In this document: one piece after another, positions 18,730 through 27,818 of the stretch
Layout: each line of letters begins with the position of its first letter
Numbering within the stretch: position 1 is the first letter of the stretch
From: Methyloversatilis universalis FAM5
GTDB taxonomy: Bacteria; Pseudomonadota; Gammaproteobacteria; Burkholderiales; Rhodocyclaceae
Direction: 5' to 3'
Length of the DNA stretch: 64,000 nucleotides
Assembly (NCBI RefSeq): GCF_000214035.2
Contig: NZ_AFHG01000053.1
Location: 62,001-126,000, forward strand
The notes under the pieces: generated by a model
Seen by the model: only the letters and a program-made list of their open reading frames with translations
What the model was told of the DNA's origin: nothing
Database searches by the model: none
Position numbers and translations under genes: made by a program

Positions 18730-20013
18730 TCAGGTCAGCATGTCGGCCCAGATGTTCTTCGCCCACGCCAGCCCGAACTGGCCTTCCAGCTCGTTCGGCG
18801 CGGCCGACACGCCGCCGGCACCCTTCACCGGCTGCACCAGCTTCGTCGCCGGGTCGTAGGCATGCACCGAAGCCACGTGGATCACGTTCTTCGCATCGAC
18901 GAAGCTGTAGCAGGTGTTCATCACCAGCGGCGCGTCCGACGGCGGCAGGCCGGCCTGCAGGTTCACGATGGCCGCCGCCGCCAGCTTGGCGTGCTGGTTG
19001 GCCATGTGGCCCGACTTCGGCATCGTCGGTGCCGGGAAGATGGCATCGCCCAGCACATGGATGTTCGGCGTGCTGGTCGAACCCATGGTGAGCCAGTCGA
19101 TCTCCACCCAGCGGCCGTTCACCAGCTTCAGGCCGGACCTGGCCGCGATGTCGCCGGCGCGCTGCGCGGGCACCACATTGAGCACGTCGGCCTTCACCTT
19201 GTCGAATTCCAGGATGGCGGTGCGGTTCTTCGCATCGACATCGCGCAGCTCGCTCTGCGGCCGGTACTCGATGATGCCCTTGTACTGTTCGTTGAACACC
19301 TTGGTGAACAGGCCCTTCTTGGACACGATCTCCTCGTTCGCATCCAGCACCAGCACCTTGGACTTCGGCTTCTTCGTCTTGAAGTAGTGCGCCACCATGC
19401 ACGCGCGCTCGTACGGTCCGGGCGGGCAGCGGTAGGGCGCCTTGGGAATGGTCAGCGCGTACACGCCGCCATCCGGCATCGCTTCCAGCTGCCGGCGCAG
19501 CGCCACCGTCTGCGGACCCGCCTTCCAGGCGTGCAGGATGTCCTGCTGGGCGGCGGCCGAATTCAGGCCGGGCAGCGTGTCGTACATGAAGTCCACGCCG
19601 GGCGACAGCACCAGGCGGTCATAGGCGAGGTCACCGCCCTTGGCCAGCCGGATCACCCGCTTGTCGGCGTCGACCGCGAGCACCTCGTCCTGCACCACCT
19701 TGATGCCGTACTTGGCCAGGCCCTCGTAGCCGATGGTGATGTCCGACAGCTGCTTCTCGCCGGCCAGAACCAGATTCGAGATCGGGCAGGACACGAAGGC
19801 CGCGTTGCGTTCGACCAGCGTGACCTTGATGCCGCCATTGCTCCACATCGAAATGTACTTGGCCGCGGTGGCGCCGCCGAAGCCGCCGCCCACCACCACC
19901 ACATGACCCTTGCCCTTGCCGGCACCGGCGCAGCCGTACAGCGCGGCCATGGCCGATACGCCGAGCGCGCCCTGGATGAAACCGCGGCGTCCGAAATCGG
20001 TGTGCTGGCTCAT
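18730..20013 (-). CDS. fccB: Flavocytochrome c sulfide dehydrogenase, flavoprotein subunit
   Basis: Periplasmic FAD protein that oxidises sulfide and passes electrons to a partner cytochrome c. It is 427 residues long. A Tat signal ([19 protein letters not shown]) is followed by a YGC that could be a lipobox-like site. The FAD-binding motif is [17 protein letters not shown]. Two cysteines in SCPISNLVL and [11 protein letters not shown] fit the redox-active pair of FccB, and LPGVDF-type and [20 protein letters not shown] segments follow. Its ATG overlaps the cytochrome stop by 4 nt, so the two subunits are co-translated. The divergent neighbour is a fused SoxYZ carrier, supporting a sulfur-oxidation role. 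Confidence 0.93.
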   Translation of the reverse strand: MSQHTDFGRRGFIQGALGVSAMAALYGCAGAGKGKGHVVVVGGGFGGATAAKYISMWSNGGIKVTLVERNAAFVSCPISNLVLAGEKQLSDITIGYEGLAKYGIKVVQDEVLAVDADKRVIRLAKGGDLAYDRLVLSPGVDFMYDTLPGLNSAAAQQDILHAWKAGPQTVALRRQLEAMPDGGVYALTIPKAPYRCPPGPYERACMVAHYFKTKKPKSKVLVLDANEEIVSKKGLFTKVFNEQYKGIIEYRPQSELRDVDAKNRTAILEFDKVKADVLNVVPAQRAGDIAARSGLKLVNGRWVEIDWLTMGSTSTPNIHVLGDAIFPAPTMPKSGHMANQHAKLAAAAIVNLQAGLPPSDAPLVMNTCYSFVDAKNVIHVASVHAYDPATKLVQPVKGAGGVSAAPNELEGQFGLAWAKNIWADMLT

Positions 20014-20327
20014 TTGGCGCCTCCTGCCGGCTTGATCGCCGCGAAATAGCCGGCGATCAGGTCCAGCTGCTCGTCGGTATAGCCCTTGGAAATCTGGTGC
20101 ATGATGGTGGCCGGCTTATCGCCGCTGCGGAAGGCCTTCAGCGAAGCGAGCAGCTTGTCCTTCGGCTCGCCGGCAAGCACTGCCATGCCACCCGCGCTGC
20201 GGCCGTCGGTGCCGTGGCAGTTGGCGCAGGTGGCCGCGAGATTGCGGGCGAGATGGGGGTCTGCGGCCTGGGCGGCAGCGGACAGCAGCAGGGCAAGGAC
20301 GCCGGCCAGCGGCGCGATTCTTCTCAT
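20010..20327 (-). CDS. Monohaem cytochrome c subunit of sulfide dehydrogenase
   Basis: Periplasmic class I cytochrome c of 105 residues with signal peptide (MRRIAPLAGVLALLLSAAAQA) and one haem site, CANCH at about residues 34-38. The likely axial Met is in ATIMHQISKGYT. The mature protein of about 84 residues is much smaller than the dihaem FccA of Allochromatium, so it is a monohaem FccA-type or c553-like partner. The start at 20327 has AGGAG upstream; the stop overlaps fccB in ATGA. Electron acceptor for the flavoprotein subunit is inferred from this coupling. Confidence 0.9.
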   Translation of the reverse strand: MRRIAPLAGVLALLLSAAAQAADPHLARNLAATCANCHGTDGRSAGGMAVLAGEPKDKLLASLKAFRSGDKPATIMHQISKGYTDEQLDLIAGYFAAIKPAGGAK

Positions 20328-20614
20328 TGAATTTCTCCTGGTCTCCGGGATCGGCGGGGCGCGGCCGGACGGCCTGACCCGCGACACTTCACACGCTATT
20401 AAAAAATCGGCCTCGGCTCAAATAACCGATGGTTCATTGCTTATCCGTTCTCCGGATAAAGCGGACAGCACCGCGCGCGGAACCTCCTGCCCGCCGGGCA
20501 CCCCAACTTGTCAGGCAGACGCAGGCAGGGTATTCATGCGCCCCTCACGGCGGGCGTCGCCGTATCCGCCTGACCCGATTGCCGTACTTCCGTCCCCGAA
20601 TACAGAGCCCATCC

Positions 20615-21400
20615 ATGCAACGCAGACAGTTCATCGCCGCCGGCAGCAGCCTGCTGCTGGCTTCCTTCCTGCCGCTGCGCGCCTTCGCGAACCCGCAGCC
20701 GCGCCCGGCCTTTGCCGCCACCACGCTGGACGAGGCGCTGAAGGCGCTGGGCGCCGACAAGGCCGCGGCCACGCGCGACATCCAGATCACCGCTCCGGAC
20801 GTGGCGGAGGACGGCTCGGTGGTGCCGCTTGCGGTGCAGAGCGGGCTGGCGGGCACCGAAGCGCTGTCGATACTGGTCGAGAAGAACCGCACCCAGCTGA
20901 TCGCGCGCTTCACGCTGCCCGAAGGCACGCAGGCCAACATCAACACCCGCATCAAGATGTCGGAAGGCTCGCGGGTGCTCGGCGTCGCGCACACGAAGGC
21001 CGGCGTGTTCAGTGCCGCACGCGAGGTGAAGGTGACCCAGGGCGGCTGCGGCCCGGGCGATCCGTCGGGCCGCGCGCCGGACGGCGCAGCGCCTCAGCCC
21101 ACCCGCATCCGCGCCACGGTGACCGGCGGCGAAACCGAGGTGAAGGTGCTGATGAGTCACGACATGGAAACCGGCCAGCGGCGCGACGCCGCCGGCGCAC
21201 TGGTGCCGGCGCACTACATCACCGACGTGCGCATCACCCACAACGGCCGAGACGTGCTGGTCGCCCAGTTCGGCACCGGCGTGTCGCGCAACCCCTTCCT
21301 GCACTTCCGTTTCAAGGGTGGGGCCAAGGGCGACAAGCTGCGCGTGGACTGGACCGACAACAAGGGCCGTACCCGCAGCGACGAAGCCGCGCTGGGCTGA
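20615..21400 (+). CDS. Fused SoxY-SoxZ sulfur carrier protein
   Basis: 261-residue exported protein. A Tat-like signal (MQRRQFIAAGSSLLLASFLP, twin Arg) is followed by a SoxY-like domain (residues about 30-145) ending in KVTQGGCGPGDPS. A short linker leads to a SoxZ-like domain (about 160-261: TRIRATVTGGETEVKVLMSH, VRITHNGRDVLVAQFGTGVS, NPFLHFRFKG). In separate SoxY the GGCGG cysteine is at the extreme C-terminus and carries the sulfur substrate. Here the corresponding Cys145 is internal. The family resembles quinoprotein-associated SoxYZ-like carriers, but the neighbour is fccAB, divergently transcribed. No other sox gene is in the window. Confidence 0.88.
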   Translation: MQRRQFIAAGSSLLLASFLPLRAFANPQPRPAFAATTLDEALKALGADKAAATRDIQITAPDVAEDGSVVPLAVQSGLAGTEALSILVEKNRTQLIARFTLPEGTQANINTRIKMSEGSRVLGVAHTKAGVFSAAREVKVTQGGCGPGDPSGRAPDGAAPQPTRIRATVTGGETEVKVLMSHDMETGQRRDAAGALVPAHYITDVRITHNGRDVLVAQFGTGVSRNPFLHFRFKGGAKGDKLRVDWTDNKGRTRSDEAALG

Positions 21401-21407
21401 AATGACA

Positions 21408-21433
21408 CGGCCCGCTGCACGGGCAGCGGGCCG
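21408..21433. terminator. Hairpin between soxYZ and apbC
   Basis: An 11-bp perfect stem CGGCCCGCTGC/GCAGCGGGCCG with 4-nt loop lies between two convergent genes. It lacks a U-tract, and probably acts as a bidirectional terminator or 3' stabiliser. Confidence 0.6.
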
Positions 21434-21484
21434 CGAATGAGGCTGCAAGCAATCAGGGCGATGCGCGCGCACCGCCCGCCTGCG

Positions 21485-22573
21485 TCAGGTGTTCTGCACC
21501 ACGATGCTCGGGAACTTGGCTGTCATGTCCTTCGCCTTGTCGGCGATCTTCACCGCCACCCGGCGCGCGATGTCACGGTAGATTTCGGCCACGCGGCCGT
21601 CCGGGTCGGACACCACGGTCGGCTTGCCGGAATCGGCCTGTTCGCGGATCTGCATCGCCAGCGGCAGCGAACCGAGCACGTCGAGGTTGTAGTCGGCCGC
21701 CATGCGCGCACCGCCGCCCTCGCCGAAAATGTGCTCTTCGTGGCCGCACTTGGAACAGGTGTGCAGGCTCATGTTCTCGACGATGCCGAGGATGGGGATG
21801 CCTACCTTCTCGAACATCTTCAGACCCTTGCGCGCGTCCAGCAGCGCGATGTCCTGCGGCGTGGTGACGATGACCGCACCGGTGACCGGCACCTTCTGCG
21901 CCAGCGTGAGCTGGATGTCGCCGGTGCCCGGCGGCATGTCGATCACCAGGTAATCGACGTCGTCCCAGCGGGTTTCGGTCAGCAGCTGTTCCAGCGCCGA
22001 GGTCACCATCGGGCCGCGCCACACCATGGGGGTTTCGACGTCGATCAGGAAGCCGATCGACATGGCCTGGATGCCGTAGGCGGTCATCGGCGACAGCGAC
22101 TTGCCGTCCGGCGATTCCGGACGGCCGGTGATGCCCAGCATCTGCGGCTGCGACGGGCCGTAGATGTCGGCATCGAGCAGGCCGACAGTAGCGCCTTCGG
22201 CTGCCAGCGCCAGCGCGAGGTTCACCGCGGTGGTGCTCTTGCCGACGCCGCCCTTGCCGGAGGCGACGGCGATGATGTTCTTCACGCCCGGCAGCAGCTT
22301 CACGCCGCGCTGCACCGCATGCGACACGATCTTCTGGCTGACGCTGACGCTCACGTTGCCCACGCCCGGAATGGCGCGCAGACGGGCGATCGCGAGGCGA
22401 CGGAGATGATCCATCTGGCTTTTCGCGGGATAGCCCAGCTCGATGTCGACCGACACGTCGGCACCGTCGATGCGGATGTTCTTCGCGCTGCGGCTGGTCA
22501 CGAAATCCTTGCCGGTATTCGGATCGATCAGTTCCTTGAGCGCGCTCTGGACCTGGGCTTCGGTGAGGGACAT
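21485..22573 (-). CDS. apbC: Iron-sulfur cluster carrier ATPase (Mrp/ApbC)
   Basis: Cytoplasmic P-loop ATPase that carries and delivers Fe-S clusters. It is 362 residues long with an N-terminal DUF59/FeS-assembly domain (residues 1-90) and a deviant Walker A, VASGKGGVGKSTTAVNLALA. LLDADIYGPSQPQML, YLVIDMPPGTGDIQLTLAQ and the cluster-binding CxxC in HTCSKCGHEEHIFG are present. The start MSLTEAQVQSALK at 22573 excludes a poor upstream extension. It is divergent from metG; TATACT on the minus strand at 22659-22654 is a plausible -10 box. Confidence 0.96.
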   Translation of the reverse strand: MSLTEAQVQSALKELIDPNTGKDFVTSRSAKNIRIDGADVSVDIELGYPAKSQMDHLRRLAIARLRAIPGVGNVSVSVSQKIVSHAVQRGVKLLPGVKNIIAVASGKGGVGKSTTAVNLALALAAEGATVGLLDADIYGPSQPQMLGITGRPESPDGKSLSPMTAYGIQAMSIGFLIDVETPMVWRGPMVTSALEQLLTETRWDDVDYLVIDMPPGTGDIQLTLAQKVPVTGAVIVTTPQDIALLDARKGLKMFEKVGIPILGIVENMSLHTCSKCGHEEHIFGEGGGARMAADYNLDVLGSLPLAMQIREQADSGKPTVVSDPDGRVAEIYRDIARRVAVKIADKAKDMTAKFPSIVVQNT

Positions 22574-22746
22574 AAAGACGACTCCATCTGCGCGGGATTC
22601 CGCCGCCTCGCCTCGTGCGCGGCCGCCGCGGAAATACCCGATCAATTTACTAAAGTATAACCGATCACCCCGGCTGTCGTGGCGCCAGCGCGCGGGGACA
22701 GTAGAATTGCGGGTTTTCCGCTCTGGCCGCTTCGCCGCCCGTCACC

Positions 22747-24897
22747 ATGTCCCGCCGCCGTCTGCTCGTCACCAGCGCCCTGCCCTACGCCAATGGCGCC
22801 ATCCACCTCGGCCATCTGGTCGAATACATCCAGACCGACATCTGGGTGCGCTTTCAGCGCATGCGCGGCCACGAGGTGCACTACGTCGGCGCCGACGACC
22901 AGCACGGCACGCCCATCATGCTGCGCGCCGAGAAGGAAGGCATCACGCCGCGCCAGCTGGTCGAACGCGTGCTGCACGAGCACGCGCGCGATTTCTTCGG
23001 CGGCCTCGCCGTGCAGCAGGCCTGGAAGAAGGGCGAAGGCGAACTGGGCGGCTTCCTGGTCAGTTTCGACAACTACCACGAGACCGATTCGGACGAGAAC
23101 CGCGCCTTCTGCGAGGACATCTACGGCAAGCTGAAGGCGGGCGACCTGATCGCCCAGCGTTCGGTCGAACAGTTCTACGACCCGGTGAAGGACATGTTCC
23201 TGCCGGACCGCTTCATCAAGGGCGAGTGCCCGAAATGCGGCGCCAAGGACCAGTACGGCGACTCGTGCGAAGTGTGCGGCGCCACCTACGCGCCGACCGA
23301 ACTGAAGAATGCCTATTCGGTGGTGTCCGGTGCCGCACCGGAGCGCCGCTCCAGCGAGCACTATTTCTTCCGGCTGTCGGCGCCGCAGTGCGAAAGCTTC
23401 CTGCGCGACTTCACCCAGGGCTCGAACCGGCTGCAGCCGGAAGCGGCGAACAAGATGAAGGAATGGCTGGGCGAGCCGGGCGACAACCGGCTGTCCGACT
23501 GGGACATTTCCCGCGATGCGCCCTACTTCGGTTTCCGCATCCCGGGCACCGACAGCAAGTTCTTCTACGTCTGGCTGGATGCGCCGGTCGGCTATTTCGG
23601 CAGCTTCCGCAACTACGTCGCGAAGCAGAAGGCGCTGGGTCATGACATCGACGAGGCGGACTTCCTCGACGCCGCGCGTGCGAAGGCAGCCGGCACCGAA
23701 ATGGTCCATTTCATCGGCAAGGACATCCTCTACTTCCACGCGCTGTTCTGGCCGGCCATGCTGGAGCACTCCGGCTACCGCACGCCGACCCAGATCAACG
23801 CGCACGGCTTCCTGACCGTCAATGGCGAGAAGATGAGCAAGAGCCGCGGCACATTCATCACCGCGCAGAGCTATCTCGACCTCGGCCTGAATCCGGAGTG
23901 GCTGCGCTACTACTACGCCGCCAAGCTGAACGGTTCGATGGAAGACATCGACCTGAACCTCGACGACTTCGTCGCCCGCGTCAATTCCGATCTGGTCGGC
24001 AAGTACATCAACATCGCCAGCCGCTGCGCCGGCTTCATCACCAAGCGCTTCGGCGGCAGGCTGTCGGCGCCGACCGTGCCCTTCCACTGGCACGAAGTGT
24101 CCATCCGCGATGCCTACGAGTCGCGCGACTACGCGCGGGCGCTGCGCGAGGTGATGGCCTGCGCCGATCAGGCCAATGTGTTCGTGAACGACCATACACC
24201 GTGGGTGCTGGCCAAGCAGGAGGGCCAGGACGAGAAGCTGCAGTCGGTGTGCAGCACCGCGCTCGAACTGTTCCGCCAGCTGTCGGTGCTGCTCAAGCCG
24301 GTGCTGCCGCATCTGGTGGCCGAGGTCGAGCGCTTCCTGAACATCGCGCCGCTGGGCTGGGACGACTTCGGCGCCACGCTGACCGCCGGCCACACGATCA
24401 ACGAATACAAGCACCTGATGACCCGCGTCGACCCCAAGCAGGTGGTCGCGCTGGTCGACGCCAACAAGGAATCCCTGGTGAGCACCCAAGCCCCCGCCGC
24501 CGCGCCGGCCAAGACCGAAGCCCCGAAAAAGGCCGAAGCGCCGGCCACTGATGCCGGCGCCCACATTTCGATCGACGATTTCTCCAAGGTCGAGCTGCGC
24601 ATCGCGAAAATCGTCGCCGCCGACCACGTCGAGGGCGCGGACAAGCTGCTGCGCCTGCAGCTGGACATCGGCGAGGAAAAGCCCCGTCAGGTGTTCGCAG
24701 GCATCAAGTCGGCCTACGACCCGGCGTTGCTGGTCGGCCGTCTGACCGTGATGGTGGCCAACCTCGCGCCGCGCAAGATGAAGTTCGGCATGTCCGAGGG
24801 CATGGTGCTGGCCGCCTCCGACGACAAGGGCGAGGTGCCCGGCCTGTTCATCCTGTCGCCGGATTCCGGCGCCCAGCCGGGCATGCGCGTCAAGTAA
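22747..24897 (+). CDS. metG: Methionyl-tRNA synthetase
   Basis: Charges tRNA-Met with methionine. It is 716 residues, the long dimeric form. Class I signatures are [19 protein letters not shown] (HIGH-type) and [12 protein letters not shown] (KMSKS). The zinc knuckle [18 protein letters not shown] is at about residues 161-178. The anticodon-binding helix bundle follows, then an Ala/Lys/Pro linker and a C-terminal EMAP-like tRNA-binding/dimerisation domain starting at [26 protein letters not shown] (22702-22707) is a possible -10. The acylphosphatase gene follows after 9 nt. Confidence 0.98.
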   Translation: MSRRRLLVTSALPYANGAIHLGHLVEYIQTDIWVRFQRMRGHEVHYVGADDQHGTPIMLRAEKEGITPRQLVERVLHEHARDFFGGLAVQQAWKKGEGELGGFLVSFDNYHETDSDENRAFCEDIYGKLKAGDLIAQRSVEQFYDPVKDMFLPDRFIKGECPKCGAKDQYGDSCEVCGATYAPTELKNAYSVVSGAAPERRSSEHYFFRLSAPQCESFLRDFTQGSNRLQPEAANKMKEWLGEPGDNRLSDWDISRDAPYFGFRIPGTDSKFFYVWLDAPVGYFGSFRNYVAKQKALGHDIDEADFLDAARAKAAGTEMVHFIGKDILYFHALFWPAMLEHSGYRTPTQINAHGFLTVNGEKMSKSRGTFITAQSYLDLGLNPEWLRYYYAAKLNGSMEDIDLNLDDFVARVNSDLVGKYINIASRCAGFITKRFGGRLSAPTVPFHWHEVSIRDAYESRDYARALREVMACADQANVFVNDHTPWVLAKQEGQDEKLQSVCSTALELFRQLSVLLKPVLPHLVAEVERFLNIAPLGWDDFGATLTAGHTINEYKHLMTRVDPKQVVALVDANKESLVSTQAPAAAPAKTEAPKKAEAPATDAGAHISIDDFSKVELRIAKIVAADHVEGADKLLRLQLDIGEEKPRQVFAGIKSAYDPALLVGRLTVMVANLAPRKMKFGMSEGMVLAASDDKGEVPGLFILSPDSGAQPGMRVK

Positions 24898-24906
24898 GCG
24901 ACAGCG

Positions 24907-25200
24907 ATGGACGAGCACGAGATCGAAGCCCTGCACTTCGCCATCCGCGGCCGGGTGCAGGGCGTTTATTTCCGCGCGTCCATGGTGGCCGAAGCACAGC
25001 GTCTCGGCCTGACCGGCTGGGTGCGCAACCGGCACGACGGTTCGGTCGAAGCCTATGCCTGCGGCAAGCCGGCCGCGCTCGATGCGCTGGTGGCCTGGGC
25101 GGAAGGCGGTCCGCCGGCCGCACGGGTCGATGAATGCGTCGTATCGCCGGCCGAGGCTGACGCCGCACTGCACGACTTCACGCAAGCCGCGACGGCCTGA
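24907..25200 (+). CDS. acyP: Acylphosphatase
   Basis: 97-residue enzyme that hydrolyses acyl phosphates. The active-site loop GRVQGVYFRASMV provides the catalytic Arg, and LTGWVRNRHDGSVEAYACG provides the Asn and the conserved DGSVE. It follows metG after 9 nt, so it is probably on the same transcript. Start and length fit the family. Confidence 0.95.
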   Translation: MDEHEIEALHFAIRGRVQGVYFRASMVAEAQRLGLTGWVRNRHDGSVEAYACGKPAALDALVAWAEGGPPAARVDECVVSPAEADAALHDFTQAATA

Positions 25201-25345
25201 GATTTCAGCGACAGATCACCCGGCAAACCCGCGCCGGATGGTGCACTGCCGCCATGGCAGCGCGTCATGACTTCCTTCCGGCATCGTTCTAGCGTCCACA
25301 ACAGGCGCGCGCATCGACGCGACCCACACTGTGGAGGAGACAACC

Positions 25346-25792
25346 ATGCTGCCAACGGAGGAAGCGTGTTTCCGCGCGGTGTTGCGCGCCTGCCAGGACC
25401 ACGCCGACGCGATGCTCGCGTGCGGCACCCCGCCCCGTCCCACCGCGCTGGTCACCCGGCTCGACCAGGGGCGCATCGTCGATGCCGCGCTGGCGCGGAT
25501 GGACATGCTGGATGAAGCGTCGGTGGTGCGCTTCGTGCAGGAAACCATCACCGACCCGGAAGTGGACGTGATCGGCCTGAGCTGCGTACTGCGGCTGGCC
25601 GAATTTGATGACGACGCGCCGACGGCTGCTCCGGTCACGCGCGACGTGGTGGTGATCTATCTGGTGTCCCGCGAGCGCGAAACCTGGGTCGCCAACGACA
25701 TCGACCGCGCCGCCCGCCGGCTCGTTCGCGGCACGCTGGACATGAGCCGAGGCAGCAACACCTTCATTGCAACCCCCGCGCTGATGCACTGA
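25346..25792 (+). CDS. Hypothetical protein
   Basis: 148-residue soluble protein with no family I recognise. The ATG has GGAGGAG about 7 nt upstream. The middle is acidic and mixed alpha/beta (ITDPEVDVIGLSCVLRLAEF, then RDVVVIYLVSRERETWVAND). A basic segment RAARRLVRGTLDMSRGSN precedes the C-terminus, and no signal peptide is visible. It lies between acyP and the EF-hand-like gene with long gaps on both sides (145 and 326 nt), so it may be its own transcript. Codon use looks native. Confidence 0.7.
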   Translation: MLPTEEACFRAVLRACQDHADAMLACGTPPRPTALVTRLDQGRIVDAALARMDMLDEASVVRFVQETITDPEVDVIGLSCVLRLAEFDDDAPTAAPVTRDVVVIYLVSRERETWVANDIDRAARRLVRGTLDMSRGSNTFIATPALMH

Positions 25793-25898
25793 AGGCGCGG
25801 CTTTCGCCGCACCTCGCCCGGCAGCGGGTGCCGATCCGCCCTGCATGTCGTCTAACCCTGTGGAACCTCCGCTTCCAGGACGTAAACCCGGACATCCG

Positions 25899-26080
25899 CC
25901 CGGAAAGTGAAGCGCACGCGCGGCTGCCGCCCCGGCCTCCGGGGTGCGACGCGCTGGCCCGACTGTCCTGTCAGGTCACGCGCCGCCAAGCCGCCCGACC
26001 GTCGATGCCCGATGGCCAGGAGAACCACCTCCGCATCGCTTGTCCGCACGTGGGCACGTGCGCGCGCTTCACTTTCCGGG
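25899..26080 (+). promoter_or_regulatory. Long-range inverted repeat, candidate structured leader RNA
   Basis: The 326-nt gap before the gene at 26119 holds a 17-bp perfect inverted repeat: 25899-25915 (CCCGGAAAGTGAAGCGC) with 26064-26080. Smaller hairpins lie inside it, including CCCCGG/CCGGGG near 25931 and CGCACGT/ACGTGCG at 26045-26062. The arms lie 148 nt apart. The far arm ends 24 nt before a GGAGG Shine-Dalgarno. I see no match to a known RNA class. An in-frame open stretch runs through the region but reads as low-quality protein. Confidence 0.5.
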
Positions 26081-26118
26081 TGGCCCCGAGGTCAGACAAC
26101 ACATGGAGGCACAGAACC

Positions 26119-27150
26119 GTGAAGGTCGCCACCAGCAGCGTACAGCTCGAATCCAGCCACGCCGAATCACGGCGGCTGGACGTTTCGGAACGGCTTGAAA
26201 CGTGGACCGGCAACCGCCGGCCCAGTGCAGCGGACGATGGACGGACGTCCGCCGTGCCCCGCGTGACGCTGTCCGCCGAAGCGGTGGCGGCGCAGCAGGC
26301 CGACGCCGCCGCTCCACCTGACCGCCTGGAGGACGCGATACGCAAGGATCCGCGGCTGTCCCTGCTCATCCTGATGATAGAGAAGATCACCGGACGCAAG
26401 GTCGAGCTGCTGGACAGCAGCGCGCTGCAGGGTCCGGCTGCCGCCAGCGGCGGCGAGAGCGGAAACGGGACGCCGCAGCGCGTCGGCTGGGGCATCGAAT
26501 ACGACTACCGCGCCGAATACAGCGAATCCGAAACCACCGCCTTCTCCGCCGAAGGCCGGGTACGCACCGCGGACGGGCGCGACATCGCGTTCAAGCTCGA
26601 TCTTGAAATGTCGCGCAGCTTCAGCACCACGGTCAGCGCATCCTTCCGCGCCGGCGACGCGCTGCTGAAGGACCCGCTGATGCTGGATTTCGCCGGTCCG
26701 GCGGCGGCGCTGTCGGACGTCCGCTTCGCCTTCGACCTCGACGCCGACGGCGTCAAGGAGCAGGTGCCGCTGGCCGGCGGCCGGGGCATGCTGGCCTTCG
26801 ACCGCAATGGCAATGGCCGCATCGACGACGGGCGCGAGCTGTTCGGACCGACCACCGGCAAGGGCTTCGAGGAACTGGCTGCGCTGGACGAGGACGGCAA
26901 CGGCTGGCTGGACGAGGCGGACAGCGCGTTCGCGAAACTGCGCCTGTGGCGGCCGGACGCGGAGGGCGCCGGCACGCTGCTCACGATGAAGGAGGCCAAT
27001 GCCGGCGCCTTCTATCTCGGCCGGGTCGACACTCCGTTCAGCCTGCGCAACGCCGCCAACGAAACGCTGGGCGAAATGCGCGCCACCAGCGTCTATCTGC
27101 ACGAGGACGGCAGCGCCGGCACGGTGAGCCAGGTCGATCTGAGCGTGTGA
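26119..27150 (+). CDS. Calcium-binding-like protein with EF-hand-type repeats
   Basis: 343-residue protein, probably secreted or surface-associated, although no classical signal peptide is seen. A low-complexity N-terminal half contains PRLSLLILMIEKITGRKVEL at about residues 75-94. The C-terminal half has Asp-rich loops of EF-hand or dockerin type: FDLDADGVKEQ, FDRNGNGRIDDGRELFG and LDEDGNGWLDEADSAFAKL. These match the DxDxDG calcium-loop pattern; calcium binding is an inference. GTG at 26119 is chosen because GGAGG lies 9-10 nt upstream. Known relatives are annotated only as EF-hand or hypothetical proteins. Confidence 0.75.
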   Translation: MKVATSSVQLESSHAESRRLDVSERLETWTGNRRPSAADDGRTSAVPRVTLSAEAVAAQQADAAAPPDRLEDAIRKDPRLSLLILMIEKITGRKVELLDSSALQGPAAASGGESGNGTPQRVGWGIEYDYRAEYSESETTAFSAEGRVRTADGRDIAFKLDLEMSRSFSTTVSASFRAGDALLKDPLMLDFAGPAAALSDVRFAFDLDADGVKEQVPLAGGRGMLAFDRNGNGRIDDGRELFGPTTGKGFEELAALDEDGNGWLDEADSAFAKLRLWRPDAEGAGTLLTMKEANAGAFYLGRVDTPFSLRNAANETLGEMRATSVYLHEDGSAGTVSQVDLSV

Positions 27151-27187
27151 TGCACGCTGCCGCGGCCTGTCGCCGCCGGCGGCTGCC

Positions 27188-27754
27188 TCAGAACAGCAGC
27201 CCGAACAGCTGGCGCGAAAAGGCCTCGATCAGGTAGAGCAGCACCTGCAGCAGCAGGATGAGCACCAGCGGCGACAGATCGACGTTGGCGATCGGCGGCA
27301 TCACCCGCTGTATCGGCTGCAGGAAGGGGCGGGTGAGCGCATTCATCATGCTGCCGAGCGGATTGCCCGGCGACACCCAGCTCATCACCGCCGAAATGAT
27401 GAGCACAATCATCAGGAACCACACCGAAAGGCGGGCGATCTCGATCACGCCCCGCAGCAGAGCCAGCGGAATCAGCCCGTCGGCACCGATGCTGCCGTGG
27501 AGCAGCGCGCCAACGAGAATGAGCGCCACCTGGATCAGCCAGGCCACCACCAGTGTCGCCATGTCCAGCCCGAACAGCGCCGGCACCACGCGCCGCGCCG
27601 GCAGCACCGCCCAGTCGGTGGTCTGGATCACGAAGGCACCCAGCTGATTGCGGAAACTCACCCGCGCCCACTGCATGTAGAAGCGGGCGAGCAGCAGCGT
27701 GGTGACGAAACTGGCGACGGCGTTGAGTACGAGCAGGACGAGATCGGTCAGCAT
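27188..27754 (-). CDS. YggT family membrane protein
   Basis: 188-residue inner-membrane protein with two YggT repeats, each with two hydrophobic segments (residues about 5-25 and 65-87, then 100-125 and 160-188). The family motif is ISAVMSWVSPGNPLGSMM, then RPFLQPIQRVMPPIANVDLS. It is linked to osmotic response or membrane biogenesis in other bacteria, but its mechanism is unknown. It follows proC in the same direction after 64 nt, the common proC-yggT pair. Confidence 0.93.
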   Translation of the reverse strand: MLTDLVLLVLNAVASFVTTLLLARFYMQWARVSFRNQLGAFVIQTTDWAVLPARRVVPALFGLDMATLVVAWLIQVALILVGALLHGSIGADGLIPLALLRGVIEIARLSVWFLMIVLIISAVMSWVSPGNPLGSMMNALTRPFLQPIQRVMPPIANVDLSPLVLILLLQVLLYLIEAFSRQLFGLLF

Positions 27755-27818
27755 GGGTGCGTGGCGAGGGGGTGTCCGAAGGAATATCGCGTGAAAGACA
27801 GTGCGTCGCAGCCGGCGT

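Noticed and set aside
22642..25185. Long open frame on the minus strand (about 847 codons) opposite metG.
   Set aside because: metG is unmistakable on the plus strand. The antisense product has no recognisable domain and the typical GC-shadow composition.
25828..26118. N-terminal extension of the EF-hand-like protein to 25828.
   Set aside because: The GTG at 26119 has GGAGG at good spacing. The extension is Pro/Arg-rich, unlike the rest, and overlaps a strong inverted repeat.
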